A stretch of DNA of 64,000 bases from Paenibacillus sp. BJ-4 (GCF_020404765.1 NZ_JAIVEM010000072.1:248001-312000), one strand, 5' to 3'. Positions 53,738 to 63,723 are shown, counted from the first letter of the stretch. Translations and numbers: made by a program. The notes: generated from the letters alone by a model not told the origin.

Positions 53738-54424
53738 ATGGATAAAAAAATACTGGTAGCGGACGATGAGTCCAGCATTCGGAATGCACTGGCCTATGCG
53801 TTAAAAAGGGAAGGCTTTTTGGTGGAAACCGCCATTGATGGGGAGGACGCATTGGAAAAAGTGCGTTTGTTCCACCCGGATGTGCTGGTATTGGACGTGA
53901 TGATGCCCAAATTGGGCGGATACGAGGTGTGCCGCCGTTTGGAAAGTCGGAAGGGTATCGGTATTTTATTACTGACTGCCAAAAACGACATCGTGGACAA
54001 AGTATTGGGGCTGGAGCTGGGTGCAGACGATTTTATGAGCAAGCCGTTTGATTTGAGAGAGCTGCTCGCACGCATCAAGGCGCTGGTACGGAGGCTGGAG
54101 CGAGAAGGAGCGCCTGCACCGGAGGGAGCGGAAACGGTACTTGGCCCGTTACGGGTACGTCCGTCCAGCCGAACGGCTGAAATCGGGGCAACGGCGCTGG
54201 ATCTCACTCCCAAGGAATTTGATGTGCTGGCGCTGTTGGTGTCTCATGCCGGAAGGGTGTACACCCGGGACGAGCTGCTGGAGCAGGTGTGGGGCTTCGA
54301 TTATGCGGGCGGAACACGGACGGTGGATATCCATATCCAGCGTCTGCGCAAGAAGCTTGAGCCTCATCAGGCGATATTGCAGACCGTGTATGGTATCGGC
54401 TATAAGGCAGAGAAAATAACGTGA
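53738..54424 (+). CDS. OmpR-family response regulator
   Basis: 228 residues. The receiver domain has VADDESS, phosphoacceptor Asp53 in VLDVMMPKLGG and Lys in FMSKPFDLRE. The winged-helix domain (about 130-227) has ALDLTPKEFDVLALLV and RTVDIHIQRLRKKLE, ending QTVYGIGYK. I start at ATG 53738, 5 bases after GGGGAGGGA; the frame is open further upstream inside pucR. The kinase gene begins at GTG 54421, overlapping this stop, so the pair is translationally coupled. A lipoprotein gene follows the kinase and may be part of the same response. Confidence 0.92.
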   Translation: MDKKILVADDESSIRNALAYALKREGFLVETAIDGEDALEKVRLFHPDVLVLDVMMPKLGGYEVCRRLESRKGIGILLLTAKNDIVDKVLGLELGADDFMSKPFDLRELLARIKALVRRLEREGAPAPEGAETVLGPLRVRPSSRTAEIGATALDLTPKEFDVLALLVSHAGRVYTRDELLEQVWGFDYAGGTRTVDIHIQRLRKKLEPHQAILQTVYGIGYKAEKIT

Positions 54425-56012
54425 ATGAACATATATCGAATCAGCGAGGGAGCTTCCCTTCCACTGACCAGCAGAAGCGCAATCGCAAGCATACAGGCTT
54501 GAGTCTGCGTTGGAAATTTCCACTGGTGCTGGCAGCTTTGCTGCTGTTTACGGTTGGTGTGCTGAGCTGGCTTGTGCTCACCGGGATTCGCACCAGCCAG
54601 ACAGATCAAATGGAGCGTGGGTTTAAACGTCAGGCTGAAATTGTGGAAATGCGCGTAAAGCAGTCCTATCTGTTGGGAGTAAGCAAATCGCCTGAAGCCT
54701 TTATGAAGAAGCAGGCCCCCCAACTTGCGGTGGAGCTGGGCGCATCCAGCAATATGCGCGTTATTTTATATGATCGCAAGGGACATGAGGTTGGCAATTC
54801 TCTACCGCTGGCTTTTCGAACGGATGTCAGTCAGGCGCTTTCTTACGCGCTCCAAGGCAAGATCGCTTATATTACGGAAGGCAGCACCATCATCTATTTG
54901 GCCCCGCTCCAAGGTCCGGACGGCTTGTTGGGGGTGGTGCAGCTTCATACCTCAATCGAAGCACAGCAGCAGTTCTATCGGGCCATTGCCCGCTTGTTTC
55001 TATGGACGGGGGGGCGGTGCTGGTATTGAGCTTTATTTTGGGCTTGGGTTATGTCAGCCGACAGACAAGGGACATCGGTCGATTGACTCGCGCTTCTGAG
55101 CAGATATCGGAAGGGCATTATCCTGAGGCGAGATTACTTCGAAGGCAGGACGAGCTGGGGAGACTGGATGAAGGAATGCTCCAGATGAGTCATGTGATCC
55201 GGGAGAGCATTACCGCGCTGGAGAACGAAAAGCTCCGGCTGGAAGAAGCGGTTCAGCGTTTGAGGGAGCTGGAGCAGCAACAAAAATCTTTTATCGGCAA
55301 TATTAGCCATGAACTGAAAACCCCGTTAACCTCTATCCAGGCTTACGCTGATTTGCTGGATATGTATGGGGATGACCCTGAGCTGGTGCGTGAAGCCAGA
55401 GAAAGTATCCATAAGGAAACGAAACGCCTGTACGAGCTTGTAGAGGACTCGCTGCGACTATCTGTGCTGGATAAATATGATTTTGAATTGCATACGGAGG
55501 AAGTGGAGCTGCACTTGCTGCTCGAAGATGCAGGGAGCCGAACCCGGGGAAAAGCGGCGAAGCGTGGACTTCGTTTTTCGATAGATGCTGTTCCGGCCAA
55601 GGTATGGGGCGATCCTAAGCATATGATGCATATTGTGCTGAATTTGCTGGATAATGCGGTGAAGTACAATCGGGACGGAGGCTGGATGACGTTATCGAGT
55701 CGGGTGGAACGGGATACCGTGGTCGTGTATGTACGCAATTCAGGTCCGTTGATTCCCAGGGAAAAATGGAAGATGATTTTCGAGCCGTTTGCTACCTTGA
55801 GCCGTGATCGTTCCCGTCAGGATAGCGGTACGGGGCTTGGACTTCCTCTGGCGCGCAGACTGGCGGAGCGCATGGGAGGGGAGCTACATCTTACGGCCTC
55901 AGGCGATGGTGGCATGGAGAATGCCTATGAAAATGATAAACGAGATGACAATGGGAAAGGGAATGAATTTTCGCTTAAGCTGCCTTTGTTGGTTCCCGAT
56001 GACTCTCTATAA
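54421..56012 (+). pseudogene. sensor histidine kinase, frameshifted in a G run
   Basis: Two frames together give a kinase of about 530 residues. The first part (54421-55029) has a cytoplasmic start, one membrane segment (LVLAALLLFTVGVLSWLVL) and the sensor domain. The second (from 55002) has the second membrane segment (VLVLSFILGLGYVS), HAMP, phospho-His in IGNISHELKTPLTSIQAY, and the ATPase (SGTGLGLPLARRLA). The break is in a run of seven Gs at 55008-55014: eight would read LFLWTGGAVLVLSFILG across the second membrane helix. As written, the sensor half ends in GRCWY and the kinase half lacks a membrane sensor. It may be a sequencing undercall or slippage in a homopolymer. GTG 54421 overlaps the regulator stop. 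Confidence 0.82.
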
Positions 56013-56136
56013 ACGGATGGATCGTTAGCTACAGTGCTAGAAATGTATCTTGTTTACAACTTGGAAACAATTCGATGTATTCATGAGACGTTAGGGCATT
56101 AAACTGGGGGTATCGTGAACAAGGAGGTCGTATGAC

Positions 56137-57318
56137 ATGATAAAGAAAAACAGAATGAACCACGTTCAAAAGAACGGTGTCCCCTGTGGCGATCATCCCC
56201 GTGCATGGCTTTTCAGACACAGAATCACGGGACTGCTCACAACGAGCGCAATAGCTCTTGTACTGCTCAGTGCTTGCGGAATGAACGATGCAGGGGAAGC
56301 CAAACCATCGTCTGGTACGAAGCCGGGACAACAGCTTACGGTGATTGACACCGATGCAGCCCGGCAGCAGGTAACGGACGAGCTGGTGGTATCGTCCATC
56401 GACAAGCTGGGGGATGTCTACGCGAGGTCTTGGCTAAGCGACGAAGAGCTGATTGTGGAGAGACAGACCCGGCTGTTGATTCATAATGTAAAGACAGGCA
56501 AGGAACGGGCTTTGCTACCGGACCGCAAGGCTCCGCAATTGCTCGCTGTGGTATCACCGGATCAGCGCCATGTCTTTTTTACCGAGGGCAGCACCAGCAG
56601 TAAATATGATATTCGGGGCTATATTCTTGACCTAGACAGCGGTAAGGTTACATCGATTGGCAAGCTGGATATGTCCAACGAAGTGAGCTGGGGGGATAAA
56701 GGTCATCTGATTTCAGGTGCACCGGACGGCAAGATTTATCTGATTGGCCTGGACGGCAAGGCCAAAGAATTGAATTTTCAAGACCCGAATCGCTCTGAAC
56801 TGATTGCTCATGTCGAAAAAGTAGGGAACGCCATATTTTATACAGGCCATGATAAGCAAGGGTATCTGGTGCTGAATCGGTTTACTATGGACCACCCGCA
56901 AGCTGTAACGATTGCGAATGGTGCCAGCTCCTTTGCCGTGTCGCCTGACGGTAAATGGATTGCAATTGAAAAAAGAAAATGGAACACCTCCGAACCTGTT
57001 CGCATGATTGTATTGGATGAACATGGCAAAGAGAAGGGAACCGTCGGTCAGGGGACTTTAATGAGCCGTGGAAGCTGGTCCAGTGACGGTTCCAAGCTGG
57101 CTTTTTCCATTTATGATGAGGATCAGCAGGGGATGAGAGGGTTGTATGTGTTTGATCAGTCCACGGGTAAAACAACTCCGGTCACGACTGACATCCAGTC
57201 CTATGACAGCCCTACGGTATGGAGTCCGTCGGCTCGGTTCTTATCCATGTACCAGAATATTTCGGAAGGTGGAAAACAGCTGAATCAAAGCTACATCGTT
57301 CAATTCAAGGAGAAGTAA
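56137..57318 (+). CDS. lipoprotein with TolB-like beta-propeller repeats
   Basis: 393 residues. The N-terminus has about 30 polar residues, then a hydrophobic stretch and lipobox LLSAC (Cys about 47), so the mature protein is anchored outside the membrane. The rest shows repeated WD40/TolB-like blades with SPDQRHVFFTEGS, SPDGKWIAIEKRKW, SSDGSKLAFSIYDED and SPSARFLSMYQN, each containing the S-x-D-G/S turn. It probably binds a protein or ligand at the cell surface. It lies 125 bases after the kinase gene, and AAGGAGG precedes the ATG. Functional link with the two-component pair is likely by position only. Confidence 0.82.
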   Translation: MIKKNRMNHVQKNGVPCGDHPRAWLFRHRITGLLTTSAIALVLLSACGMNDAGEAKPSSGTKPGQQLTVIDTDAARQQVTDELVVSSIDKLGDVYARSWLSDEELIVERQTRLLIHNVKTGKERALLPDRKAPQLLAVVSPDQRHVFFTEGSTSSKYDIRGYILDLDSGKVTSIGKLDMSNEVSWGDKGHLISGAPDGKIYLIGLDGKAKELNFQDPNRSELIAHVEKVGNAIFYTGHDKQGYLVLNRFTMDHPQAVTIANGASSFAVSPDGKWIAIEKRKWNTSEPVRMIVLDEHGKEKGTVGQGTLMSRGSWSSDGSKLAFSIYDEDQQGMRGLYVFDQSTGKTTPVTTDIQSYDSPTVWSPSARFLSMYQNISEGGKQLNQSYIVQFKEK

Positions 57319-57322
57319 GAAC

Positions 57323-57358
57323 AAAGGTGCACATCCACTTTCCCGGACTGCACCTTAA
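57323..57358. terminator. bidirectional terminator between lipoprotein gene and spoVR
   Basis: AAGGTGCA (57324-57331) pairs with TGCACCTT (57349-57356) around a 17-base loop. The minus strand continues into TTGTTCTTAC. It lies between convergent stops. Confidence 0.6.
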
Positions 57359-57383
57359 CTTTATGATGATAATACCAAACTGG

Positions 57384-58829
57384 CTACACAAACTTGCGAT
57401 GATGCTTTTTGCCATCGTATGAAAATAGGGCAAGCTTGCCCTCAATCATCGTTTCCAAATGAACGGCGCGACCCCACAGCTGATACACATACGGGAGCGT
57501 ACGCTCCATATATTTTAAATCCAGGTCAATGCCTTCATACTGGTGCTTCAGCTTCAGCTCGCCTGTATGCAGATAATCGCCGTCCTCGACGACGATATAA
57601 GGGGAACCCCCGTTCACACGCGAAAATACTAGCTGATCCCGTATGTTTTCCCAGGATTTATCGGTGATTTTCCAATCCGGCCCGCGTTTCTCAAACACGT
57701 ATAGATCCAAATCCTCTGTCAGTTTTTTGGTCATGTAATTGCGTATAAAAGAGGTGTCTGAGTCAAACTCCCGTACCTCGAACATTTTAGCGCGTCCTTC
57801 GCCCGGTTTGCGTCCTTGTCGCTCCTGCTCCTCACGGGTTGGGTGATCCCATCGTTTTTCAATATCTTCAAATATTTTAAGCCCCAAATAGTACGGATTC
57901 AGGCTTTGCTTGGAAGGCTGTACGACAGAAGCATTCAGCATCGCAAATTCAACGGTTTCATCCCCGGTCAAATCCAGTTCCCTGACAATTCGCTGATGCC
58001 AATAGGAGGCCCAGCCTTCATTCATGATTTTTGTCTCCATCTGCGGCCAGAAATACAGCATTTCGTCCCGCAGCATCGTCATAATATCCCGCTGCCAGTC
58101 CTCCAGCACCTCTGAGAATTCCTGAATAAACCAGACGATATCCTTCTCCGGTTCCGGTGGGAACTGTCGAATCTGGATGCCTTCGCTTTCCGTCGAATCC
58201 GGCTGTGGCTTCACCGTATCCAGTGACCACAGATCATCGTAAGGCCCAGGGGGACGCTGGTGTTTTCCAGGTTCTTTCTGCTCGCGGATTTTGAGCTCCA
58301 TGTAGCGTTGTTTGTCCAGATGCCTTGGCTTGATGAGCTGTGGATCAACATGCTCTTGGATCGCCAGCACGGAGTCAATGAAGGATTCCACGGCCTTTGA
58401 GCCATATTCCATTTCATAGCTGCTGATTCGATCTGCGGTGGCAGACATACTTTCCACCATATTGCGGTTCGAAGCAGAGAAGCGGGCGTTGTGCTTGAAA
58501 AAATCACAGTGCGCCAGCACATGGGCGACAATCAGTTTATTTTGAACTAAAGAATTTCCCTCCAGCAGGAAGGCGTAGCAGGGATTGGAGTTGATGACCA
58601 ACTCATAGATTTTGCTCAATCCAAAATCGTACTGCATCTTCATCTTGTGAAATGTTTTTCCAAAACTCCAGTGGCTGAAGCGCGTGGGCATCCCATAGGC
58701 TCCGAACGTGTATACAATATCCGCTGGACAAATCTCATACCGCATCGGATAGTAGTCGAGCCCGAATCCATTTGCAATCTCCATAATTTCTGATATCGCA
58801 TATTCCAGCTCCTTCTGGTCGGTGCTCAT
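57384..58829 (-). CDS. spoVR: SpoVR family protein
   Basis: 481-residue SpoVR (YcgB-like), needed for normal spore cortex formation in B. subtilis, where spoVR is under sigma-E. Conserved parts include [40 protein letters not shown], the [16 protein letters not shown] stretch, [17 protein letters not shown] with conserved His/Glu residues suggestive of a metal site, and [14 protein letters not shown]. Its start overlaps the yhbH stop by 4 bases. The biochemical role is unknown, but it belongs to the PrkA-YhbH-SpoVR set (YeaG-YeaH-YcgB in enterobacteria). Confidence 0.95.
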   Translation of the reverse strand: MSTDQKELEYAISEIMEIANGFGLDYYPMRYEICPADIVYTFGAYGMPTRFSHWSFGKTFHKMKMQYDFGLSKIYELVINSNPCYAFLLEGNSLVQNKLIVAHVLAHCDFFKHNARFSASNRNMVESMSATADRISSYEMEYGSKAVESFIDSVLAIQEHVDPQLIKPRHLDKQRYMELKIREQKEPGKHQRPPGPYDDLWSLDTVKPQPDSTESEGIQIRQFPPEPEKDIVWFIQEFSEVLEDWQRDIMTMLRDEMLYFWPQMETKIMNEGWASYWHQRIVRELDLTGDETVEFAMLNASVVQPSKQSLNPYYLGLKIFEDIEKRWDHPTREEQERQGRKPGEGRAKMFEVREFDSDTSFIRNYMTKKLTEDLDLYVFEKRGPDWKITDKSWENIRDQLVFSRVNGGSPYIVVEDGDYLHTGELKLKHQYEGIDLDLKYMERTLPYVYQLWGRAVHLETMIEGKLALFSYDGKKHHRKFV

Positions 58830-59992
58830 CCCACCGTTCCCCCTTCCCGTTTGCGAAAAAAGGTACGTAAGGCTTGGTATACCTCACCTTTTTCCTTAAT
58901 GACATAGTACATAAACTGATCTTTTTTAATGTTCTTGTAGGCTGACATCAGCGTGCTGCTGCGATTATATTGATTCACTTCTCCATAACCAAACATATTG
59001 CACCGCTTTATAAGTTCCTCGATTAGCTTCACACAACGTTCGTTGTCCGAGGTTAGGTTATCACCATCCGAGAAATGGAAGGGATAAATATTATAACTGG
59101 AAGGAGGATATCGCTTGTCAATAATCTCCAGTGCCTTCAAATAGGCAGAAGAGCAGATCGTGCCGCCACTTTCTCCGCGGGTAAAAAATTCTTCCTCCGT
59201 AACTTCCTTAGCCTCGGTATGATGCGCGAGAAAGACAATTTCCACCTTTTCATACTGACGACGCAAAAAGCGGGTCATCCAGAAAAAGAAGCTGCGGGCG
59301 CAATATTTTTCAAAAGATCCCATCGAGCCTGATGTATCCATCATGGCTATAATCACCGCGTTGGATTGGGGGATGGTCTTCTCTTCCCATGTTTTATAGC
59401 GGAGATCGTCCGGACTGATATGATGTATGCCTGGACTGCCCTCGCGGGCGTTGCGACGCAAATTTTCGAGAATGGTTCGCTTCTTGTCAATGTTCGCTTG
59501 CATGCCTTTTTTACGTATATCATTGAACACGATAGATTTAACCTCAATTTGATCCTTATCTTTTTGCTGTAGATGCGGCAATTCCATTTCCTCAAACAGC
59601 ATATCTTCCAGTTCTTCTATACTAACTTCCGTTTCCACAATATCGTGTCCTGGCTGATCGCCAGCTTTCTCGCCTTTGCCTGGCTTCTGGGAAGCAGGAT
59701 CACGTCCGATGACATCTCCCACCTGACTGTCGCCATCCCCTTGGCCCACATGCTTTTGCTTTTGATAGTTATAAATAAAGCGATACTCATCCAGACTGCG
59801 AATCGGCACTTTAATAATCTGTTTACCGTCCGACATAATAATATTTTCTTCCGTGATCAGATCGGGTAAATTTTGCTTAATGACATCTTTGACCTTCTGC
59901 TGATGACGTTGCTGGTCCTGGTACCCTTTGCGATGCAGCGACCAATCTTCGCGGGATACGACGAATGAATATGGCTGGCGTGGTTCCGGCAT
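58826..59992 (-). CDS. yhbH: sporulation protein YhbH (DUF444, VWA-like)
   Basis: 388-residue YhbH/YeaH family protein. The N-terminal half is basic and Gln/Gly-rich ([22 protein letters not shown]). The C-terminal half has a von Willebrand A-like fold with a metal-site motif [23 protein letters not shown], and later [15 protein letters not shown]. It works with PrkA and SpoVR in sporulation or stress. I start at ATG 59992, 9 bases after GGGGGG; the in-frame GTG 60019 is inside that ribosome site. It is first in a two-gene operon with spoVR. Confidence 0.94.
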   Translation of the reverse strand: MPEPRQPYSFVVSREDWSLHRKGYQDQQRHQQKVKDVIKQNLPDLITEENIIMSDGKQIIKVPIRSLDEYRFIYNYQKQKHVGQGDGDSQVGDVIGRDPASQKPGKGEKAGDQPGHDIVETEVSIEELEDMLFEEMELPHLQQKDKDQIEVKSIVFNDIRKKGMQANIDKKRTILENLRRNAREGSPGIHHISPDDLRYKTWEEKTIPQSNAVIIAMMDTSGSMGSFEKYCARSFFFWMTRFLRRQYEKVEIVFLAHHTEAKEVTEEEFFTRGESGGTICSSAYLKALEIIDKRYPPSSYNIYPFHFSDGDNLTSDNERCVKLIEELIKRCNMFGYGEVNQYNRSSTLMSAYKNIKKDQFMYYVIKEKGEVYQALRTFFRKREGGTVG

Positions 59993-60101
59993 TATTAGGC
60001 ACCCCCCAAGTGGATACACGGCACAGTTTGGCCTTGTTGGTTATTAAGTATATTCACGGGGATGTACGATATGTGATGGAACTCGATTTAAATTCTGCCC
60101 G

Positions 60102-60124
60102 TTTACTTTTATAATGAAAGTAAA
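60102..60124. promoter_or_regulatory. palindromic operator over the -10 box of the 60157 regulator gene
   Basis: TTTACTTT (60102-60109) and AAAGTAAA (60117-60124) are perfect inverted copies flanking TATAAT (60110-60115). The core TTTACTT recurs twice in front of the ABC transporter at 61995 and 62011, so both may bind the same regulator. Confidence 0.5.
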
Positions 60125-60156
60125 AAATGTAAAAAAAGAATGGAGAACCTTGGGTT

Positions 60157-60876
60157 ATGGAAGAAATTGCAGTACTTATAGTAGACGATGAACAGGGACT
60201 GCGGGATATGCTGACAACGGTGTTAAAAAAAGAAGGTTTTCTTCATGTTAAGCATGCAGCAACGGGGCAGGAAGCGCTGCAAGTCGTGATGGAATATCAT
60301 ATTGATGTGGTTGTGCTTGATGTTATGCTCCCTGATAGCGATGGGTTTGAGGTGTGTCGTCAGATGCGTCTGTACACGGAAGCTCCTATTCTTTTTTTGA
60401 CGGCAAGAGATACAGACCTGGACAAATTAATGGGTTTTGGTATCGGGGGGGACGATTATATTACCAAACCGTTTAACCCGCTGGAAGTCGTTGCGCGTAT
60501 GAAAGCTCGAATGAAATATCGGAAAGTTCCGACTGTGGCCATGAAGCCGTCCATACGTACTTTAGATTTTGGATATTTTCGTCTGGAACTGGAGTCCGGT
60601 GTATTGTATGTGGAGGACAAGCAGGTCGATTGTCCGGCACGTGAATGGCTACTGCTGGTATTTTTGTGCAAGCACCCTAACCGTATTTTTAGTGTACGGC
60701 AGCTATATGAAGCAATCTGGAGCGAGGCCTTCTTGGGTGATGAGAAAACCGTAGTGATTCATATCTCACGTTTGCGAAAAAAAATAGAACCTGATCCCAA
60801 GCACCCGCAATTTTTAATCAATGTAAGAGGGCTTGGTTATAAAATGGTGTCAGTCAAGTTGGAGGAGCAGGAATGA
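60157..60876 (+). CDS. OmpR-family response regulator of a lantibiotic-immunity-like module
   Basis: 239 residues. The receiver domain has IVDDEQG, phosphoacceptor Asp55 in VVLDVMLPDSDG and Lys in YITKPFNPLE. The winged-helix domain (about 135-232) contains QVDCPAREWLLLVFL, DEKTVVIHISRLRKKIE and NVRGLGYKM. Regulators of this kind with an intramembrane-type kinase and a BcrA-like ABC transporter control resistance to lantibiotics and other cell-wall peptides (Cpr, Nis, Spa systems). The kinase start overlaps its stop (ATGA). A palindrome sits on its own promoter, suggesting autoregulation. Confidence 0.92.
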   Translation: MEEIAVLIVDDEQGLRDMLTTVLKKEGFLHVKHAATGQEALQVVMEYHIDVVVLDVMLPDSDGFEVCRQMRLYTEAPILFLTARDTDLDKLMGFGIGGDDYITKPFNPLEVVARMKARMKYRKVPTVAMKPSIRTLDFGYFRLELESGVLYVEDKQVDCPAREWLLLVFLCKHPNRIFSVRQLYEAIWSEAFLGDEKTVVIHISRLRKKIEPDPKHPQFLINVRGLGYKMVSVKLEEQE

Positions 60877-61943
60877 ACTCTCTGGTTAAGATGTCTTTTC
60901 GTTTTATGAAAGTAACTCTTTGCTTTGTACTGGCCTATGGTCTTTGTTTTGTTATCAGCACTATCGTATATATTTTTATAAAAAGTATATTTGGTGCATC
61001 TCAAAATATAAATATGGATCTATTCTGGACAGGACTTGGTATCGTGCAGAGTGTTGTATTTATAGCTGCCTATGGATGGTATATTGGCAAGCCTCTAATT
61101 TACATGATTAAATGGATTGGAAATATATCAACGGGAGAATTCCAAGCGCCGTTAAGTGAGCTGGAACTGCCAGAGCGTAAAAAAAGTCGGAAAAATAGTT
61201 ATAAGCTCCCGTATCAATTGTATAAAGAGCTTTTTGAACAAATGAACATCTTATCTGCTCAATTACGCCGCAATGAGGAAGAGAGAGCGGAAATAGAAAA
61301 GCGAAAACAGCAGTGGGTAGCGGGCGTAAGCCATGATCTGAAAACACCATTATCTTATATTGAAGGATATGCAGCCATGCTGACTGCCCAAGAGTATGAC
61401 TGGTCCGATGAAGAACGAAGAAGCTTTAGTATGTGTATCAGTGAGAAAGTGACGGAAATGAAGCAGCTGATTCAGGATTTGAATGCTTCTATGCAGCTCA
61501 AAGAGAGCCCTCTGCCGATCCAATTAAAGAAAGAGGACATTGTGGAGTTTCTCCGTAGTGCAGTCATAGATATTGCTAACCATCCTTCGGCCGAGCAATA
61601 CGAATTTTCTTTTACGTCAATGGAGGCAGCATATATTATGCCCTTCGATAGCAAATTATTAGGTAGAGCGCTACAGAATTTTCTAATTAACGCAATCATT
61701 CATAATCCTCCAGGTACACACGTTTCAATGAAAGTGAACAAAGAAAACGAAAAGCTTCATATTTCTATCGAAGATGACGGAATAGGAATGAATCCAAATG
61801 GGTTCATGCAGGTGTCTCATTCCAAAGGGCATGGGATACCTATTGCCAAAAGCTTTATCGAAGCGCATAACGGAACGCTTCATATCCTTCCAGGGAGTAA
61901 AGCGGGTATAAGGATAGAAATTTTACTGCCGCTTAACATCTGA
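60873..61943 (+). CDS. sensor histidine kinase with short extracytoplasmic loop
   Basis: 356-residue kinase. Two membrane segments (about 12-35 and 50-72) are joined by only about 15-20 outside residues, so the stimulus is probably sensed in or through the membrane or via the transporter. There is a charged linker, phospho-His154 in WVAGVSHDLKTPLSYIEGY, and an ATPase domain with ISIEDDGIGMNPNGF and KGHGIPIAKSFIEAHNG. The size and layout fit kinases of lantibiotic immunity systems. GGAGGAG precedes the ATG, which overlaps the regulator's stop. The ABC genes follow after a 130-base gap containing a candidate operator. Confidence 0.9.
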   Translation: MNSLVKMSFRFMKVTLCFVLAYGLCFVISTIVYIFIKSIFGASQNINMDLFWTGLGIVQSVVFIAAYGWYIGKPLIYMIKWIGNISTGEFQAPLSELELPERKKSRKNSYKLPYQLYKELFEQMNILSAQLRRNEEERAEIEKRKQQWVAGVSHDLKTPLSYIEGYAAMLTAQEYDWSDEERRSFSMCISEKVTEMKQLIQDLNASMQLKESPLPIQLKKEDIVEFLRSAVIDIANHPSAEQYEFSFTSMEAAYIMPFDSKLLGRALQNFLINAIIHNPPGTHVSMKVNKENEKLHISIEDDGIGMNPNGFMQVSHSKGHGIPIAKSFIEAHNGTLHILPGSKAGIRIEILLPLNI

Positions 61944-61993
61944 CTTCACTTTTTGGATTGTGCTCGTTTTTTTTTGCCTGTTGTTTAGGAACT

Positions 61994-62025
61994 GTTTACT
62001 TGATGTTAACTTTACTTCAGTAAAC
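61994..62025. promoter_or_regulatory. candidate operator before the ABC transporter genes
   Basis: GTTTACT (61994-62000) and AGTAAAC (62019-62025) are perfect inverted ends. Within them TTTACTT occurs twice in the same direction (61995 and 62011, 16 bases apart). TATATA follows a few bases later as a possible -10 box. The repeat is shared with the promoter of the regulator gene. Confidence 0.5.
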
Positions 62026-62073
62026 TGTATATAACCAAAACTTCAGCATTAAAAGTCGAGAGGAGATCAGGGA

Positions 62074-62997
62074 ATGTCTGAATATGTAATACATACACAG
62101 CAGCTAACCAGGCGTTTTGGAAAACGGGAATTTGTAAAACGATTAAATCTCCAGGTACCTGGACAGCAAATTTATGGGTTTTTAGGACCTAATGGGGCAG
62201 GTAAAACAACCACGATTCGTATGCTGCTCGGGCTGATTAAGTCCACATCCGGAGAAATTGAGATTTTTGGGAAAAAGCTAAAAAATCAGCGCATGGAAAT
62301 TTTGAAGGATGTTGGTTCCCTAGTTGAATCACCAGCCTATTATGCTCATTTATCCGCATATAGAAATTTGGAAATCGTTACAACGATGCGTGGACTGCCG
62401 ACCCGAAAAATTCATGAAGTGCTGGATTTGGTGAGACTAAGCAAGGATGCGTATCGTCCGGTAAAGGGATATTCCTTGGGGATGCGACAAAGACTGGGGA
62501 TTGCCATGGCGCTTATTGCCAATCCCAAATTGTTGATTCTTGATGAACCGACGAATGGTTTGGACCCATCTGGTATCCAGGAAATCCGGGAGTTAATTAT
62601 GAGCCTGCCTGGGGCTTACGGAATGACGGTACTGGTTTCGAGCCATTTATTAAGTGAAATCGAGCAGATTGCAACCTATGTAGGGATTATTAATCAGGGT
62701 GAAATGATTTTCCAGGGAACGATGAAGGAACTCACAGCCAAAAGTAAGCCTCAATTGTTCATTGAAACCCAAGATCCTGTTCTGGCTGCTGGAGCACTGA
62801 TTCAGCATGGGTGGGCGGCCGGAGCTGAAACCATAGAACCCAAAGAAGTTGTAACTCCAATAGTAGATCGGCAACAATCATCGGAGATGATCAAAGTGCT
62901 TGTGGAGCACAATCACCCCATTTATCGGGTAACAGAGAAGAAAAAAACATTGGAGGAGATATTCCTGGAACTGACTGGCAAGGAGCGAAGCTTATGA
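62074..62997 (+). CDS. ABC transporter ATPase, BcrA/lantibiotic immunity type
   Basis: 307-residue ATPase: Walker A GPNGAGKTTTIRML, Q-loop region, signature YSLGMRQRLGIAMALIANPK, Walker B LLILDEPTNGLDPSG and the switch His in LVSSHLLSEIE. After residue 225 is a C-terminal extension typical of BcrA, NisF, SpaF and CprA proteins. It powers export or removal of lantibiotics, bacitracin or similar peptides from the membrane. AGAGGAG precedes the ATG. It overlaps the first permease gene by 4 bases (ATGA). Confidence 0.93.
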   Translation: MSEYVIHTQQLTRRFGKREFVKRLNLQVPGQQIYGFLGPNGAGKTTTIRMLLGLIKSTSGEIEIFGKKLKNQRMEILKDVGSLVESPAYYAHLSAYRNLEIVTTMRGLPTRKIHEVLDLVRLSKDAYRPVKGYSLGMRQRLGIAMALIANPKLLILDEPTNGLDPSGIQEIRELIMSLPGAYGMTVLVSSHLLSEIEQIATYVGIINQGEMIFQGTMKELTAKSKPQLFIETQDPVLAAGALIQHGWAAGAETIEPKEVVTPIVDRQQSSEMIKVLVEHNHPIYRVTEKKKTLEEIFLELTGKERSL

Positions 62998-63701
62998 TAC
63001 TCCAAGTTATAAAGGCAGAGGGGTTCAAACTGAAGAAAATATGCTGGTGGCTTCCTCTTATTCAGGGCTGTGTACTTACAGGTATGACTGCCGTGGAATG
63101 GTATCTTTACTTTCGGCAAGGACCAGGAGGTGTCTATGCTGGTTTTGCCGTTATGTTCATGTTCCTCTCGTTTGTGATGCTGCTTGGCGGTACACTTTTG
63201 GCAAGCATTATGGCGGGTACAGAGCATGATACTCAAACATGGAAGCAGCTTATGGCGATGCCTGTTCCCAGAAGCTACATCTATTTATCCAAAATAGTAT
63301 GGATCGTGATTCTGCAGTTTAGTACCGCCCTGATCACTATTGCAGGGATGAGCCTGATCTGGATGCTGTATACAAACGAGCCGATTCCATGGCGGATTAT
63401 GCTGTTGCAGCCAATTAATGCAAGCTTGGCTACCCTACCTGTACTCGCTATTCAACTTTGGCTGTCCACACTTTTTACTAATCAAGCATTTCCATTAGCG
63501 TTTGGCATATTTGGTTCCATTGCAAGCTTGTTTTTGGCACGAACCAGTATTCTATGGATTAAAATATTGCCTTGGTCGTATCCTTCACTGTCAAGTCCTC
63601 TGATTAAGGAACACGTGATCTGGGTGATCATTGCTTTATGCGCAGGGGTTATCTTAACGGGACTTGGCACTCTTCAGTTTACCAAGCATGAATTCAAATA
63701 G
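62994..63701 (+). CDS. ABC transporter permease (MutE/EpiE/NisE type)
   Basis: 235-residue membrane protein with six membrane segments spread from about 15 to 230 (for example VMFMFLSFVMLLGGTLLASIMAG and WVIIALCAGVILTGLGTL), typical of the ABC-2 type lantibiotic-protection permeases. It has the TEHDTQTWKQLMAMPVPRSYIYLSKI cytoplasmic loop characteristic of that group. It is coupled to the ATPase by a 4-base overlap and is followed 22 bases later by a second permease, giving the F-E-G layout of NisFEG/SpaFEG. Confidence 0.88.
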   Translation: MILQVIKAEGFKLKKICWWLPLIQGCVLTGMTAVEWYLYFRQGPGGVYAGFAVMFMFLSFVMLLGGTLLASIMAGTEHDTQTWKQLMAMPVPRSYIYLSKIVWIVILQFSTALITIAGMSLIWMLYTNEPIPWRIMLLQPINASLATLPVLAIQLWLSTLFTNQAFPLAFGIFGSIASLFLARTSILWIKILPWSYPSLSSPLIKEHVIWVIIALCAGVILTGLGTLQFTKHEFK

Positions 63702-63723
63702 AGAGGAGAAGATAAGAAGATAC

